Positions 23,557-31,952 of a stretch of 64,000 nucleotides of DNA are shown here, in pieces (position 1 is the first letter of the stretch; each line of letters opens with the position of its first letter). This stretch comes from Stenotrophomonas rhizophila. Lineage in GTDB: Bacteria; Pseudomonadota; Gammaproteobacteria; Xanthomonadales; Xanthomonadaceae. Position numbers and translations under genes: made by a program. The stretch is taken from the NCBI RefSeq assembly GCF_001704155.1, contig NZ_CP016294.1, positions 4,089,501-4,153,500 on the forward strand, given 5' to 3'. Under the pieces are notes generated by a model, which saw only the letters and a program-made list of their open reading frames with translations, was not told the DNA's origin and did not search any database.

Positions 23557-24241
23557 GGTGGTTTCCTGTTGCGGGGTCGGGCGCGCGCCAGAGTTCATGG
23601 CCGTTGACGCTTACGCGCGTCAGCGCCAGACCCTGGTCACGGGCGAAGAGGTGCAGCTGCTCCAGCAGCTTCGGGTGGTCGGCATCGTCCAGGCGGTAGT
23701 CACGCAGGCGAAGCTGCAGGTCGCCGCCACTGCCGCGCAGCCATTGCAGCCAGCGCTCCTGCCATGGCACGCCGGTATCGGCCTGCAGCGCAGCGCTGGT
23801 GGTGGAGGCGGGGCGCTCCGATGCGCGCGCCGTGTCGCGCAGGCCCAACAGGGGCAAGGGCAAGGATGCATTTGCTGGCATCGTCATGGCCGGCGCAGGT
23901 GCGATCCCAGACGGTTGGATGCCAGCTGCCTGCCCGGATTCGCCCGGCGCAGCCAGCGCAGCACCCGGTTGCAGCATCAGGAACAAGGCTGTCTGCGCGG
24001 TGGCGCCGGGCAACTGCTGGGACAGGCGCGGGTTTGCGGCCAGTCCCCACGGCAGGGCAATCGTGCGGATCGCGCCCTGCTCGTCCTGCAGGTCCACTTC
24101 AACCGGCGCCGACGCCACGCCCGCGTCCGGCAGGGTCGCCGCCACGGCATGTTCGAATGCGCGTGGCGCGGGGTCGCCCGCGCGCCGCTCTGGCGCACGC
24201 ACCAGCGGAATCAGATTCGGGTCGAGCAGGGGCGTGATCAT
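23546..24241 (-). CDS. FliK-position protein (possible hook-length/substrate-switch protein)
   Basis: A 231-residue Ala/Pro-rich protein. It lies between fliJ and flgD, the normal fliK place, and has a disordered centre and a folded C-terminal part at about 165-225 (WLQWLRGSGGDLQLRLRDYR, FARDQGLALTRVSVNG), the arrangement of FliK. The usual FliK core (L.P..LG.v.v) is not clearly visible, and FliK is normally 350-450 residues, so this is a positional call. A short FliK would predict a short hook-like tube, because FliK length sets hook length in known systems. Confidence 0.55.
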   Translation of the reverse strand: MITPLLDPNLIPLVRAPERRAGDPAPRAFEHAVAATLPDAGVASAPVEVDLQDEQGAIRTIALPWGLAANPRLSQQLPGATAQTALFLMLQPGAALAAPGESGQAAGIQPSGIAPAPAMTMPANASLPLPLLGLRDTARASERPASTTSAALQADTGVPWQERWLQWLRGSGGDLQLRLRDYRLDDADHPKLLEQLHLFARDQGLALTRVSVNGHELWRAPDPATGNHHGR

Positions 24242-24690
24242 GTCGCGTCTCCACGTAGCCGGCGGGCAAGCAGCAGATCGCTGCGGTCGTCGAAGTCGCG
24301 GACGTCGCTGGCCTGCTGTAAGCGCGCGCGTTCCTGGGCCAGGTGATCGCCCACCTGATCGCGCTGGCGCTGCGCCGCCAGGTGCTGCGCAGCGGCCAGC
24401 GCGGTGCGCGCCCCTGCCTGCTCATGCGCGCTGCGCCGATCGCGGACATTCTCCAGCAGGCCTTCCATCAGCTGCGCCACCAGCGCGGCGCGGCCGAGAT
24501 CGAGGCTGCTGCCCTGCCCCGCGCTACCGGCTTGCTGCTGGCCGTGCTCTAGCGCGGAACGGGCGCGCTGAAGCGCGTTCAGCTGCGCATTCTCGTCGTG
24601 CTGCGCGAGCCGATGCGCGGTTTCCTGCTGGCCGTGCTGGAAATCACGCAGACGGTGCAGTGCCGCCAGGGCGCGTTCGCGCTGACTCAT
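24238..24690 (-). CDS. fliJ: FliJ-like export chaperone (coiled coil)
   Basis: A 150-residue, almost entirely helical, Gln/Arg/Ala-rich protein with heptad patterning, consistent with the antiparallel coiled coil of FliJ. FliJ binds the centre of the FliI hexamer and FlhA and helps energise export. The length matches FliJ (about 147). Overlaps fliI and the fliK-position gene by 4 nt each. The sequence is low in specific motifs, so the call relies on position, size and predicted structure. Confidence 0.72.
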   Translation of the reverse strand: MSQRERALAALHRLRDFQHGQQETAHRLAQHDENAQLNALQRARSALEHGQQQAGSAGQGSSLDLGRAALVAQLMEGLLENVRDRRSAHEQAGARTALAAAQHLAAQRQRDQVGDHLAQERARLQQASDVRDFDDRSDLLLARRLRGDAT

Positions 24691-26015
24691 GGCACCGACT
24701 CCCTGGCGAGTACGCCGCGCAGCTGCTGCAGGGCCTGGGGCCGGCCGCAGCGCGTTTCGGCTGCCTGCTGCAGGAAGGCCTCCATGTCCGCGCGCCGTTG
24801 CAGGATGCCATCCAGCTCCGGGTTGACGCCGGGTTGGTGCGCACCCAGCTCGACCAGATCGCGTGCGCGCTCATAGACCGCCAGTTCGCGTCGCGCCCGG
24901 CGCGCCGTGTCCTGCTCGTCGGCGCTGGCCACCGCGCCGATCAACCGGCTTGCGCTGTGCAGCACGTCGATGGCCGGGTGATGGCCACGCGCCGCCAGCT
25001 CGCGGTCCAGGATGATGTGGCCGTCCAGGATGGCGCGCATGTGATCGGTGATTGGCTCGTTCATGTCGTCCCCCTCGACCAGTACACTGTAGATGCCGGT
25101 GATCGAGCCGCCGCCGCGGACCCGGCCACAGCGTTCCAACATGCGAGGCAGCTGCGCGAACACCGACGGGGTGTAGCCCCGGAAGGTGGGCGGCTCGCCG
25201 ATGGACAAGCCGATGTCACGCTGTGCCATCGCAAAGCGGGTCATCGAATCGACCACCAGCAGCACCGCTTTGCCCTGGTCGCGGAAGTACTCCGCCACGG
25301 CGTGCGCCGCATACGCCGCCTGGGTGCGCATCAGCGCAGGTTCGTCAGCGGTTGCAACCACCACCACCGAGCGTTTCAGGCCTTCGGCCCCCAGCGAGTG
25401 CTGCAGGAAATCGTGCACCTCGCGGCCGCGCTCGCCGATGAGGGCCAGCACGGTCACATCCGCATCGACCTGGCGCGCAAGGGCGCCCAGCAGGGTGCTC
25501 TTGCCAACGCCGCTGCCGGCCATGATGCCCACGCGCTGGCCTTCGCCCAGCGTCAGCAGGGTATCGATGGCACGCACGCCTGTTTCCAGCGCCCGCTCGA
25601 TAGGCAAACGGTGCAACGGGTTGATCGGCGGGCGCGTCAACGGATAGCGCAGCTCGAGATTCAGTTCAGGGCCGTCGTCCAGTGCACCGCCATGGGCATC
25701 GATGACCCGACCCAGCAGTGCGTCGCCAACGCCGACGTCGACCCCGCGCCCCAGCGACCGCACCAGATGCCCCGGCGCAATGCCGGTCAGCTCGCCATAC
25801 GGCATCAGCTGGGTCAGGCCGGCGCGGAAACCCACCACCATCGCGTCTACGCGGTGCCCACCGTTACCTTCGATCAGGCAACGCTCGCCCAACACCACGT
25901 CCGGCCCCAGCGCCTCGACCACCATCCCGTTGAACGACTCCACACGGCCCAGCCGGCGTGCCGTCGGCACGCTGCGCAGCTGTTCCAGCAGGGCGTCCAG
26001 GCCGATGGCAGTCAT
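24687..26015 (-). CDS. fliI: flagellum-specific export ATPase FliI
   Basis: A 442-residue F1-beta-like ATPase. Walker A GSGVGKST is at residues 167-174, Walker B VLLVVDSMTRFAMAQRDIGL around 250-270, the EPPTFRGYTPSVFAQLPRML segment follows, then VLVEGDDMNEPITDHMRAIL and DGHIILDRELAARGHHPAID. These are diagnostic for FliI/SctN. It hydrolyses ATP to unfold and deliver export substrates. All catalytic motifs are intact, so the export engine looks functional. Overlaps fliH by 4 nt. Confidence 0.96.
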   Translation of the reverse strand: MTAIGLDALLEQLRSVPTARRLGRVESFNGMVVEALGPDVVLGERCLIEGNGGHRVDAMVVGFRAGLTQLMPYGELTGIAPGHLVRSLGRGVDVGVGDALLGRVIDAHGGALDDGPELNLELRYPLTRPPINPLHRLPIERALETGVRAIDTLLTLGEGQRVGIMAGSGVGKSTLLGALARQVDADVTVLALIGERGREVHDFLQHSLGAEGLKRSVVVVATADEPALMRTQAAYAAHAVAEYFRDQGKAVLLVVDSMTRFAMAQRDIGLSIGEPPTFRGYTPSVFAQLPRMLERCGRVRGGGSITGIYSVLVEGDDMNEPITDHMRAILDGHIILDRELAARGHHPAIDVLHSASRLIGAVASADEQDTARRARRELAVYERARDLVELGAHQPGVNPELDGILQRRADMEAFLQQAAETRCGRPQALQQLRGVLARESVP

Positions 26016-26680
26016 CGGGGCTGCGCCGCCAGGCCAGCGAGCAACGCCGTGCGGATCGCGTCCAGGCGCACATCCACGCCACCATCGACAATGCCGGTGC
26101 TGGTCTGCAGCTGCGCTTGCCCCGGTGCCAGGCCGGGCGCCGATTCCACGCGCACCTGTGCATCGGCCAAACCTTCCACCACGTCATGCAGGGCCGGCGC
26201 CACCCGCAACACCACCGGGCGTTCGCGCTGCTCTTCCAGCAGCTGCGCGCACACCTGGCGGAAGTCGGCCGTGGCGGTGCCGTACACACGCGTGGCGGCT
26301 GCAAACGCCAGCACGGCGGCCGCTTCCAGGGTTCGTGCTTCCAACTGCTGGACCTGTTCCGGCACGGCGTGCAGCAGGTCCGCCAGCAGCTGCTGCTGCA
26401 TGGCCAGTGCCTGCAGGCGTGCGTCATGCGCCGCTTCCTGTGCCGTGCTCTGCTCACGCAACTGCTTCTGCAGCGCGGTGGCCGCCGCCGCTTCGCCCAG
26501 GCGCAGCCCCTCCTGCCGCGCCTGCTCCAGTACAGCCGTGCGCTCTTCGGCCAGGGTGGGGCCGGGCGGCGCGAACGGCACCGGTGCTTCGTCCACCACC
26601 GCAGCGGCGGCAGCCGTGGGTACGCCCAAGGCCTGCGACAGGCTCATTGCTGCACCCGGCATCGGGCTCACGCGCTGCAT
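26012..26680 (-). CDS. fliH: FliH-like stator of the export ATPase
   Basis: A 222-residue protein. After a Pro-rich N-terminal part there is a long helical segment (about 45-110, TLAEERTAVLEQARQEGLRL and onwards). A C-terminal domain with STGIVDGGVDVRLDAIRTAL closes the protein, which is characteristic of FliH/SctL. FliH binds FliI and tethers it to the C ring through FliN. The length is normal (about 230). The ATG at 26680 is one nucleotide after the stop of the fliG-position gene. Confidence 0.86.
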   Translation of the reverse strand: MQRVSPMPGAAMSLSQALGVPTAAAAAVVDEAPVPFAPPGPTLAEERTAVLEQARQEGLRLGEAAAATALQKQLREQSTAQEAAHDARLQALAMQQQLLADLLHAVPEQVQQLEARTLEAAAVLAFAAATRVYGTATADFRQVCAQLLEEQRERPVVLRVAPALHDVVEGLADAQVRVESAPGLAPGQAQLQTSTGIVDGGVDVRLDAIRTALLAGLAAQPR

Positions 26681-26681
26681 G

Positions 26682-27128
26682 TCAGCCCGCCTCCGGTGCG
26701 TTGAGCAGGCGCGTGCGCAACGACGCCTCAAGCCCCGGCGGCAGGGTGGGCACGCTGCCCAGCAACGGCGTGACCGCAGTGCGGCTGGCCGGTTCCAATG
26801 CGGCAAGGCAGAACTCGCGCTCTGCGCCATGAACGCATGCCAGCGCGCGCGCCAGCCAAGGCGAGGACACGCGGCCGGCGAACGCATTCCAATCGATACG
26901 TGCGCCCATATCGGATGCGATGCGCGCCGGCGCTTCCGCATCCAGCCAACCGGCGGGCAGGGCATCAATGGGCAGCGCCGACGCCACCAGCTCGGCCAGC
27001 ACCTGCTGTACCAGCGCCGCGTCGGCAGGCGGAAGTGCCGCCAGCAGCGCGGTCTGGTCGCGCCGGTGCAGTGGCGCCAACAGCAGCGCGCAGCGGCGAT
27101 GCGCTTCGGCGATGTCCGGCGCGCTCAT
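26682..27128 (-). CDS. protein of unknown family at the fliG position
   Basis: A 148-residue, Ala/Leu-rich, probably all-helical protein between fliF and fliH, exactly where fliG normally lies, with ATGA overlap to fliF. FliG is normally about 330 residues, with armadillo-like N and middle domains (EHPQT and GGxG motifs) and a C-terminal torque domain with charged residues. None of these motifs is visible. At best it corresponds to one FliG domain (perhaps the FliF-binding one), reduced and diverged beyond recognition; at worst it is unrelated. In either case a torque-generating surface is missing. Confidence 0.6.
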   Translation of the reverse strand: MSAPDIAEAHRRCALLLAPLHRRDQTALLAALPPADAALVQQVLAELVASALPIDALPAGWLDAEAPARIASDMGARIDWNAFAGRVSSPWLARALACVHGAEREFCLAALEPASRTAVTPLLGSVPTLPPGLEASLRTRLLNAPEAG

Positions 27129-28510
27129 CACTGGCGTCCGTCCTGCAGCCACAGGCGCATCTTCTGCAGCGCCTCTTCGCGCTGCTGCGCGGTCAGGCGC
27201 GCCGGCTGGCGGCGCCGCAGGCCGATCCACAGCCAGGTGGCGACGATACCGAGCAGGGCAGCGGCGATCAGCCGCCAGCCGTAGCCCTGCACCGGCGCCT
27301 GCCGGTTCGGCGCCCGCTCAACGGCAGCAGTGGGCGCCGGCGTGACGGTGCCGCCGGCCGGTGCCGCCACCGTCTCCTTGGGCGCCGCTACGCGGCCCTG
27401 GCCCAGCCGGGAGATTTCAAGCTGATCGCCGCGTTCGAAATCCATGCCGGCCGCCGCCGCCACCAGTGAGCGCAGGCGGTACAGCTCGACGTCGTCCAGC
27501 CGCGCGGGCACCACCACGGCCACCGACAATCGCTCGACACGGCCCGGGGCACGGTTGACCTCCTGCCGGGTGGTACCAAGCACGTACTCGGTGTCCTCTT
27601 CCTGACGCGGCGCATTGGCGCCTTCCTGCTGCGGCTGGGTGGTGGTGCGGCGGCGCTGCACCAGCCCGGTGCCCTGCTCGCCCATCGCAACCGGGCGTTC
27701 GCTCACTTCGCGGACCGCGTCGTAGTTCAGCGTGGCATCCACCGACACCGCGAAATCGCCGGCATTCATGGTCTTGCCCAGCAGGCTTGCCACCCGCGTG
27801 GTGATCGCCTGCTCCACTTCGCCCTTGCGTTCACCCTGCACCTGCTCACCGCTGGCGGCAACGCCCGGCGCACCACCGGACAGCAACGCGCCCTCCGAAT
27901 CGAGCACAGACACCTGCTCCGGCTTGAGCCCTTCCACCGACGCGGCCACCAGGCTGCGGATGCCATCCAGCTGGCCGCGGCTCAGGCGCTGGCCCGGCGA
28001 GAGCGACAGCGCGACCGATGCTTTGGAGCCATCTTCCTGCTCGGCAAACAGCCCCTGGCGGCGGATGGTGAGGTGCACCCGGGCATCCAGCACGCCGGGC
28101 AGGCTGGTGATGGTGCGTTCGATTTCGCCCTGCAGCGCCCGCTGGTAGTTGACCTTCTGCGCGAACTCGGTGACCCCGAAGTCCGATTCGTTGAACAGCT
28201 CGAAGCCGACGTGACCGCCCTTGGGGATGCCCGCCGATACCAGGCGCATGCGGGTTTCATACACCGCTGCCTCGTCCACGCTGATCGAGGTACCGCCCTC
28301 GCCCAGGCGATAGGGCACCTTCCAGTCGCCCAGCGCCTGCACGATCTCGGCCGCATCGGACTGCCGCAAGTTGCTGAACAGCGTCTGCTGGCGCGGAGCC
28401 ACCAACCAAGCCACCACCGCGACGGTGGCGCCCAGCACCAGCAGGATGCCGACCAGCAGGCCGGCGCGTGCGGGCTTGGACAGCGAGGTGTAGAAAGACG
28501 GAACGTTCAT
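27128..28510 (-). CDS. fliF: flagellar MS-ring protein FliF, shortened C-terminus
   Basis: A 460-residue MS-ring protein. The N-terminal membrane helix (about 18-38) is followed by the YscJ/FliF domain (RQQTLFSNLRQSDAAEIVQA, SVDEAAVYETRMRLVSAGIP, ERTITSLPGVLDARVHLTIR, residues 46-185). Then comes the FliF C-terminal ring-building part, with a second membrane helix near 415-432. Usual length is 540-580 residues; most of the shortage is in the loop and in the cytoplasmic tail, which is only about 29 residues (RRRQPARL...WLQDGRQ). The tail normally binds FliG, and its reduction fits the absence of a normal FliG next door. Confidence 0.92.
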   Translation of the reverse strand: MNVPSFYTSLSKPARAGLLVGILLVLGATVAVVAWLVAPRQQTLFSNLRQSDAAEIVQALGDWKVPYRLGEGGTSISVDEAAVYETRMRLVSAGIPKGGHVGFELFNESDFGVTEFAQKVNYQRALQGEIERTITSLPGVLDARVHLTIRRQGLFAEQEDGSKASVALSLSPGQRLSRGQLDGIRSLVAASVEGLKPEQVSVLDSEGALLSGGAPGVAASGEQVQGERKGEVEQAITTRVASLLGKTMNAGDFAVSVDATLNYDAVREVSERPVAMGEQGTGLVQRRRTTTQPQQEGANAPRQEEDTEYVLGTTRQEVNRAPGRVERLSVAVVVPARLDDVELYRLRSLVAAAAGMDFERGDQLEISRLGQGRVAAPKETVAAPAGGTVTPAPTAAVERAPNRQAPVQGYGWRLIAAALLGIVATWLWIGLRRRQPARLTAQQREEALQKMRLWLQDGRQ

Positions 28511-28512
28511 GG

Positions 28513-28806
28513 TCAGAGCTGCATCCGTGCCAGTTCCTGGTACGACTCAAGCAACCGGTTGCGCACTTCCACCGCGAAGGTCAGCTCGATGCGGGCCTGT
28601 TCCATGGCGATCATCACCTCGTGCACCGGCACGTCCTTGCCGCTGGCCAGCGCCTGGGTCGCAGCATCGGCGGCCTGCAGGCGGCTCTCAAGGTGCTGCA
28701 CGCCCTGCCCGATCGCAGCCGAAAAGTCGGTCACGGGGCTGGACCCGGTGCTGCCGATGGGGGTGCCGCGCAGCGCGTCGAGCGCGCCGATTGCTTCAAT
28801 CGCCAT
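28513..28806 (-). CDS. fliE: hook-basal body junction protein FliE
   Basis: A 97-residue protein connecting the MS ring and the rod. The C-terminal part has the family signature VPVHEVMIAMEQARIELTFA and VRNRLLESYQELARMQL. The length is normal (about 104). The start overlaps the flgC stop (TAATG). Confidence 0.92.
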   Translation of the reverse strand: MAIEAIGALDALRGTPIGSTGSSPVTDFSAAIGQGVQHLESRLQAADAATQALASGKDVPVHEVMIAMEQARIELTFAVEVRNRLLESYQELARMQL

Positions 28807-29180
28807 TACTTGGCTCCAATATCGAGCGCGCGCAGCGTCATGCCGCGCAGCAGGTTGAACGAACGCACATTGGCTTCGTAGCCACGGCTGGCGGTCATCA
28901 ACGTGGTCATCTCCTGCACCATGTCGACCCGCGCGTAGTGCACGAAGCCCTGCGCATCGGCCATCGGATGGCCCGGATCGCTGACCTCGCGGGTGTCGGC
29001 AGGAACGGACTGCAGGCGCGCGGCGAAATCGGCGCCGGTGCCCACCTGCCAGCGTTGTGCAGCGGTAGTGGCCGGCAGCGCCACGTTGGCACTGGCGATG
29101 TTGCGGCTGGCCGCGTCCAGGCGCAGGCGCTCCTGGGCCATGCCGGCGCGCACCGTATCGAGAATGCTGTCGATGGCCAT
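28806..29180 (-). CDS. flgC: proximal rod protein FlgC
   Basis: A 124-residue rod protein. The N-terminal helix region has RLRLDAASRNIASANVALPA and the C-terminal helix VDMVQEMTTLMTASRGYEAN, both typical of FlgC (about 134 residues). The conserved C-terminal DM..E....ASR.YEAN pattern is intact, so it should co-assemble with FlgB, FlgF and FlgG into a periplasmic rod. Confidence 0.93.
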   Translation of the reverse strand: MAIDSILDTVRAGMAQERLRLDAASRNIASANVALPATTAAQRWQVGTGADFAARLQSVPADTREVSDPGHPMADAQGFVHYARVDMVQEMTTLMTASRGYEANVRSFNLLRGMTLRALDIGAK

Positions 29181-29182
29181 GC

Positions 29183-29551
29183 TCAGCTCCTACCCGTCAC
29201 GGCAAGGCGCATCAGCCCGAACTGGCGGCTGAGTACCTCGCCCAGGGTCTGGTAGTTCATCGATGCCGCAGACATTTCAGCCACCTGGGTATCCAGGCCA
29301 AGCGACGCTGCCTCCACGCTGCTGTCGCGTGGCGACAGCGCCGCCAGCGCATGCAATCCAGCAGACAGGTCGGCAGACGAGGCGCGGCCTTCGCCATAGG
29401 CCGCCAGCAGGTTTTCCAGGCCGGCGAAATCGATCGTCCGCGCGCGTGCGCCCGGGGTGCCGGCCCGGGCGACGTTGCTGCTGGCCAGCTCCGCCCGAAG
29501 CTGCTGCAGGCCCATGGACAGCCTCACGGCATCCAGCGTAGATGCATCCAT
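29183..29551 (-). CDS. flgB: proximal rod protein FlgB (diverged)
   Basis: A 122-residue protein. LQQLRAELASSNVARAGTPG and IDFAGLENLL match the FlgB pattern (NiANa.TPgyka...dF), and the C-terminal helix is MSAASMNYQTLGEVLSRQFG. The usual asparagine-rich motif is altered (SSNVARAGTP). The start at 29551 has GGGGGAAGG upstream; an earlier ATG in frame is unlikely. Gene order flgB-flgC-fliE is standard. Confidence 0.85.
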   Translation of the reverse strand: MDASTLDAVRLSMGLQQLRAELASSNVARAGTPGARARTIDFAGLENLLAAYGEGRASSADLSAGLHALAALSPRDSSVEAASLGLDTQVAEMSAASMNYQTLGEVLSRQFGLMRLAVTGRS

Positions 29552-29564
29552 TTCCTTCCCCCTG

Positions 29565-30677
29565 TTATTGAATGACCAGCTCGCCATCGAGCGCGCCGGC
29601 GGTCTTGATCGACTGAAGCACTGCAATCACATCCCGCGTGGTCAGGCGCGCGGTGCGCAGCGCACTGATCAGGTCGGCCACCGATGCGCCTTCCGGCATC
29701 TGCACCAGCGGCGCTACTCCTTCATCCGCATCGATACGCGTGGAAGGCGTCACCACCGACGCAATGCCGCTGCTGGGGCGGTAATAGATGCCATCGGGCT
29801 GCGACACCTGGAACTCATTGCGGATCTCGATTTTCAGCCCACCATGCGACACGCTGACCCGGCCCAGCCGCACGTCGCCGCCGGCCACCACCGTACCGGT
29901 ACGCTCGTTGACCACCACCCGTGCCTTGCGCTGCTGTTCGAGGGTGAGGTTTTCCAGGCGCGAAATGACCGCGACCAGATCGCCTGGCGGGCGCGCGAAG
30001 GTGACGCTCACCTTCCCGGCGTGCTCGGCACGTGCACCGCTCACATCGCCCATGCCGCGGATGGCATCGGCAATACGCGTGGCATTGGTGAAATCGGGTT
30101 CGTTGAGCACGATGGAGAGCGACTTGCCGTCGGTATCCACCTGCAGGGGCGAGGCCTGTTCGATGCTGCCGCCGGACGGAATCCAGCCCACCGTGGGGTG
30201 GTTACGCTGCAGCGATGCTGCCAGCCCTTCGAACTGATAGCCGCCTACCGACAGCGCGCCCTGCGCCATGGCATACAGCCGGCCATCGGCTCCGCGCAGC
30301 GGCGTAAGCATCAGGGTGCCGCCGGTCAGGCTGCGTGCGTCGCCGGACGAGGCCACCTGCACGTCCACCAGCTGGCCCGGCTCGGCGAAGGCCGGCAGGC
30401 GCGCGGTGACGATGACCGCCGCCACGTTGCGGCTGGCCACGTCCTGGTCGGACACATTCACCCCGAAGTTGCGCAGGGTGTTGGCGACCGACTGCACCGT
30501 GGCGCGGTTGCGACTGGAATCGCCGGAGCCGGACAGACCAAACACCAGCCCATAGCCGGTGAGCTGGTTCTCGCGCACACCGGCAACGCGGGCGATGTCC
30601 TTCACCTTCACCGTGGCGGCAAGCGTGGGGCTGGCGACACCCAGCAGCGCCAGCAACGAAAGGCAGAGCAGACGCAT
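29565..30677 (-). CDS. flgI: flagellar P-ring protein FlgI
   Basis: A 370-residue periplasmic protein with signal peptide MRLLCLSLLALLGVASPTLA. The conserved opening KVKDIARVAGVRENQLTGYG and GLVFGLSGSGD follow, then SVANTLRNFGVNVSDQDVAS and the late segment GGLKIEIRNEFQVSQP. It surrounds the rod at the peptidoglycan layer. The length is standard. The start at 30677 was preferred over in-frame GTG codons upstream because it begins the signal peptide. Confidence 0.94.
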   Translation of the reverse strand: MRLLCLSLLALLGVASPTLAATVKVKDIARVAGVRENQLTGYGLVFGLSGSGDSSRNRATVQSVANTLRNFGVNVSDQDVASRNVAAVIVTARLPAFAEPGQLVDVQVASSGDARSLTGGTLMLTPLRGADGRLYAMAQGALSVGGYQFEGLAASLQRNHPTVGWIPSGGSIEQASPLQVDTDGKSLSIVLNEPDFTNATRIADAIRGMGDVSGARAEHAGKVSVTFARPPGDLVAVISRLENLTLEQQRKARVVVNERTGTVVAGGDVRLGRVSVSHGGLKIEIRNEFQVSQPDGIYYRPSSGIASVVTPSTRIDADEGVAPLVQMPEGASVADLISALRTARLTTRDVIAVLQSIKTAGALDGELVIQ

Positions 30678-30682
30678 GGTGC

Positions 30683-31276
30683 TCACAGCAACCTCAACCA
30701 TTTCAGGGCGCGGTAGATCATGCTCTGGCGCTGCGAGGTGCTGACATCACCCACGCCGTCCAGTTCGATGTCCGCATTGGCGATCCGGTGCGACCAGACC
30801 GTGTTGTCCGCGGCGATGTCCTGCGGCCGCACCCGGCCGCGCAGGCGGATGTGCTGGCGTTCGCGGTTGACCAGCAGCGTCTGCTCGCCTTCGATATCCA
30901 GCATTCCATCCGGCTGCACCGCCACCACCTGCACCGAAATCTGCGTGCGCAGCTCGCCGCTGCGGGTGGTCTGCGCGCCGCCGGCATTGCTGCCGTTCAA
31001 CCCGGCCTTGGCCGAATAGTTGGTGCTCGGCGAGGACAGCGATGCCCCCAGTGCCAGCTGGCTGGACGCATCGGTGGCCGCCTGCGACTTGGCGCGCGTG
31101 GCTTCGGCCACGTACACGGTGAGCACGTCTCCGGGCTGGTAGGCGCGGTGGTCGGCCATCAGCGGCCGATAGTTCTCCACATCCACCAAGGTCTGCCGCG
31201 TGGGCGCGGCGTGCGCGGCGGCCGTTGCGGCCATCAACACGACACAGGCCAGCACGCGCTGCTGCAGCTTATTCAT
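30683..31276 (-). CDS. flgH: flagellar L-ring protein FlgH without clear lipobox
   Basis: A 197-residue L-ring protein. The mature part has RAYQPGDVLTVYVAEATRAK, SGELRTQISVQVVAVQPDGM, DIEGEQTLLVNRERQHIRLR and GRVRPQDIAADNTVWSHRIA, all diagnostic. FlgH is normally a lipoprotein, but here the signal (LACVVLMAATAAAHAA) ends in AHA-AP with no cysteine at the cleavage site; the only cysteine is inside the start of the hydrophobic core. The ATG overlaps the flgA stop by 8 nt. Confidence 0.9.
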   Translation of the reverse strand: MNKLQQRVLACVVLMAATAAAHAAPTRQTLVDVENYRPLMADHRAYQPGDVLTVYVAEATRAKSQAATDASSQLALGASLSSPSTNYSAKAGLNGSNAGGAQTTRSGELRTQISVQVVAVQPDGMLDIEGEQTLLVNRERQHIRLRGRVRPQDIAADNTVWSHRIANADIELDGVGDVSTSQRQSMIYRALKWLRLL

Positions 31277-31949
31277 GGACCTGTACCTTTCCCGGGGCGG
31301 TGACCACTGCGACCACTGTTTCCGTTGCATAGCTGGGCCGAACCGGAATGCGCTCGCCCACGCGCCCGTCCTGCAGCGCGACCGCCTCGGCCGACAGCTG
31401 GATGGCACCGTGCTGGACCAGCAATTGCACGTTCTGCATGCCCTGCACCGCAGGGCGCGTTTCGATGCTGTCTTCGGTGAGAGGCGTTCCGGCGCGCACG
31501 TCGGCGCGCAGGCGGTAGCCTTCAACCGGGCGCTCAGCCAGCGACGCACTACCGCAGCACACCATGTCCACGGCTGCCTGCTGGAGCTGCACCTCGTCCA
31601 GCGCGGTACGCGCGGTGTAGTCGGCACCGAACACCAGCACCGTGCGCACATCGCTGGCGGTGACCGGCAGGCTCAGCGTACGCACCAGACGTCCATCCGC
31701 GCGCAGGCGCACCGGCACCGTGGCGCGTGCGCGCGGCCAGCGCCCGGCAACCTCGCCAATCTCCACGCTCACCTGCCCGGCCGGCCAGGCCTGCGCGTTC
31801 AGCCCGCCCACACTCACCCGTGCACTGCTGCCCTGGGCGAGCAGGCGCGCCTGCAGCGCCGCCTGCACCTGCGCAGCCAGCGCGGCGCCTGGGTCGCCGG
31901 TATTTCCGGCGGCCAGCGCGAGCCACAGCAGCGATGTCGTCAGTGACAT
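31269..31949 (-). CDS. flgA: P-ring assembly chaperone FlgA
   Basis: A 226-residue protein with a short exported N-terminus (LLWLALAAGNTG) and a SAF/ChapFlgA domain in the C-terminal half (VEGYRLRADVRAGTPLTEDS, VQLLVQHGAIQLSAEAVALQ). FlgA assists FlgI ring formation in the periplasm. Located between flgG and flgH, consistent with P/L-ring assembly genes being kept together. Confidence 0.86.
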   Translation of the reverse strand: MSLTTSLLWLALAAGNTGDPGAALAAQVQAALQARLLAQGSSARVSVGGLNAQAWPAGQVSVEIGEVAGRWPRARATVPVRLRADGRLVRTLSLPVTASDVRTVLVFGADYTARTALDEVQLQQAAVDMVCCGSASLAERPVEGYRLRADVRAGTPLTEDSIETRPAVQGMQNVQLLVQHGAIQLSAEAVALQDGRVGERIPVRPSYATETVVAVVTAPGKVQVHE

Positions 31950-31952
31950 GCC

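Noticed and set aside
23799..27284. 1,161-codon open frame on the plus strand
   Set aside because: Antisense to fliK-fliF, whose products are clearly recognisable; the frame reads as Arg/Ala/Ser-rich noise.
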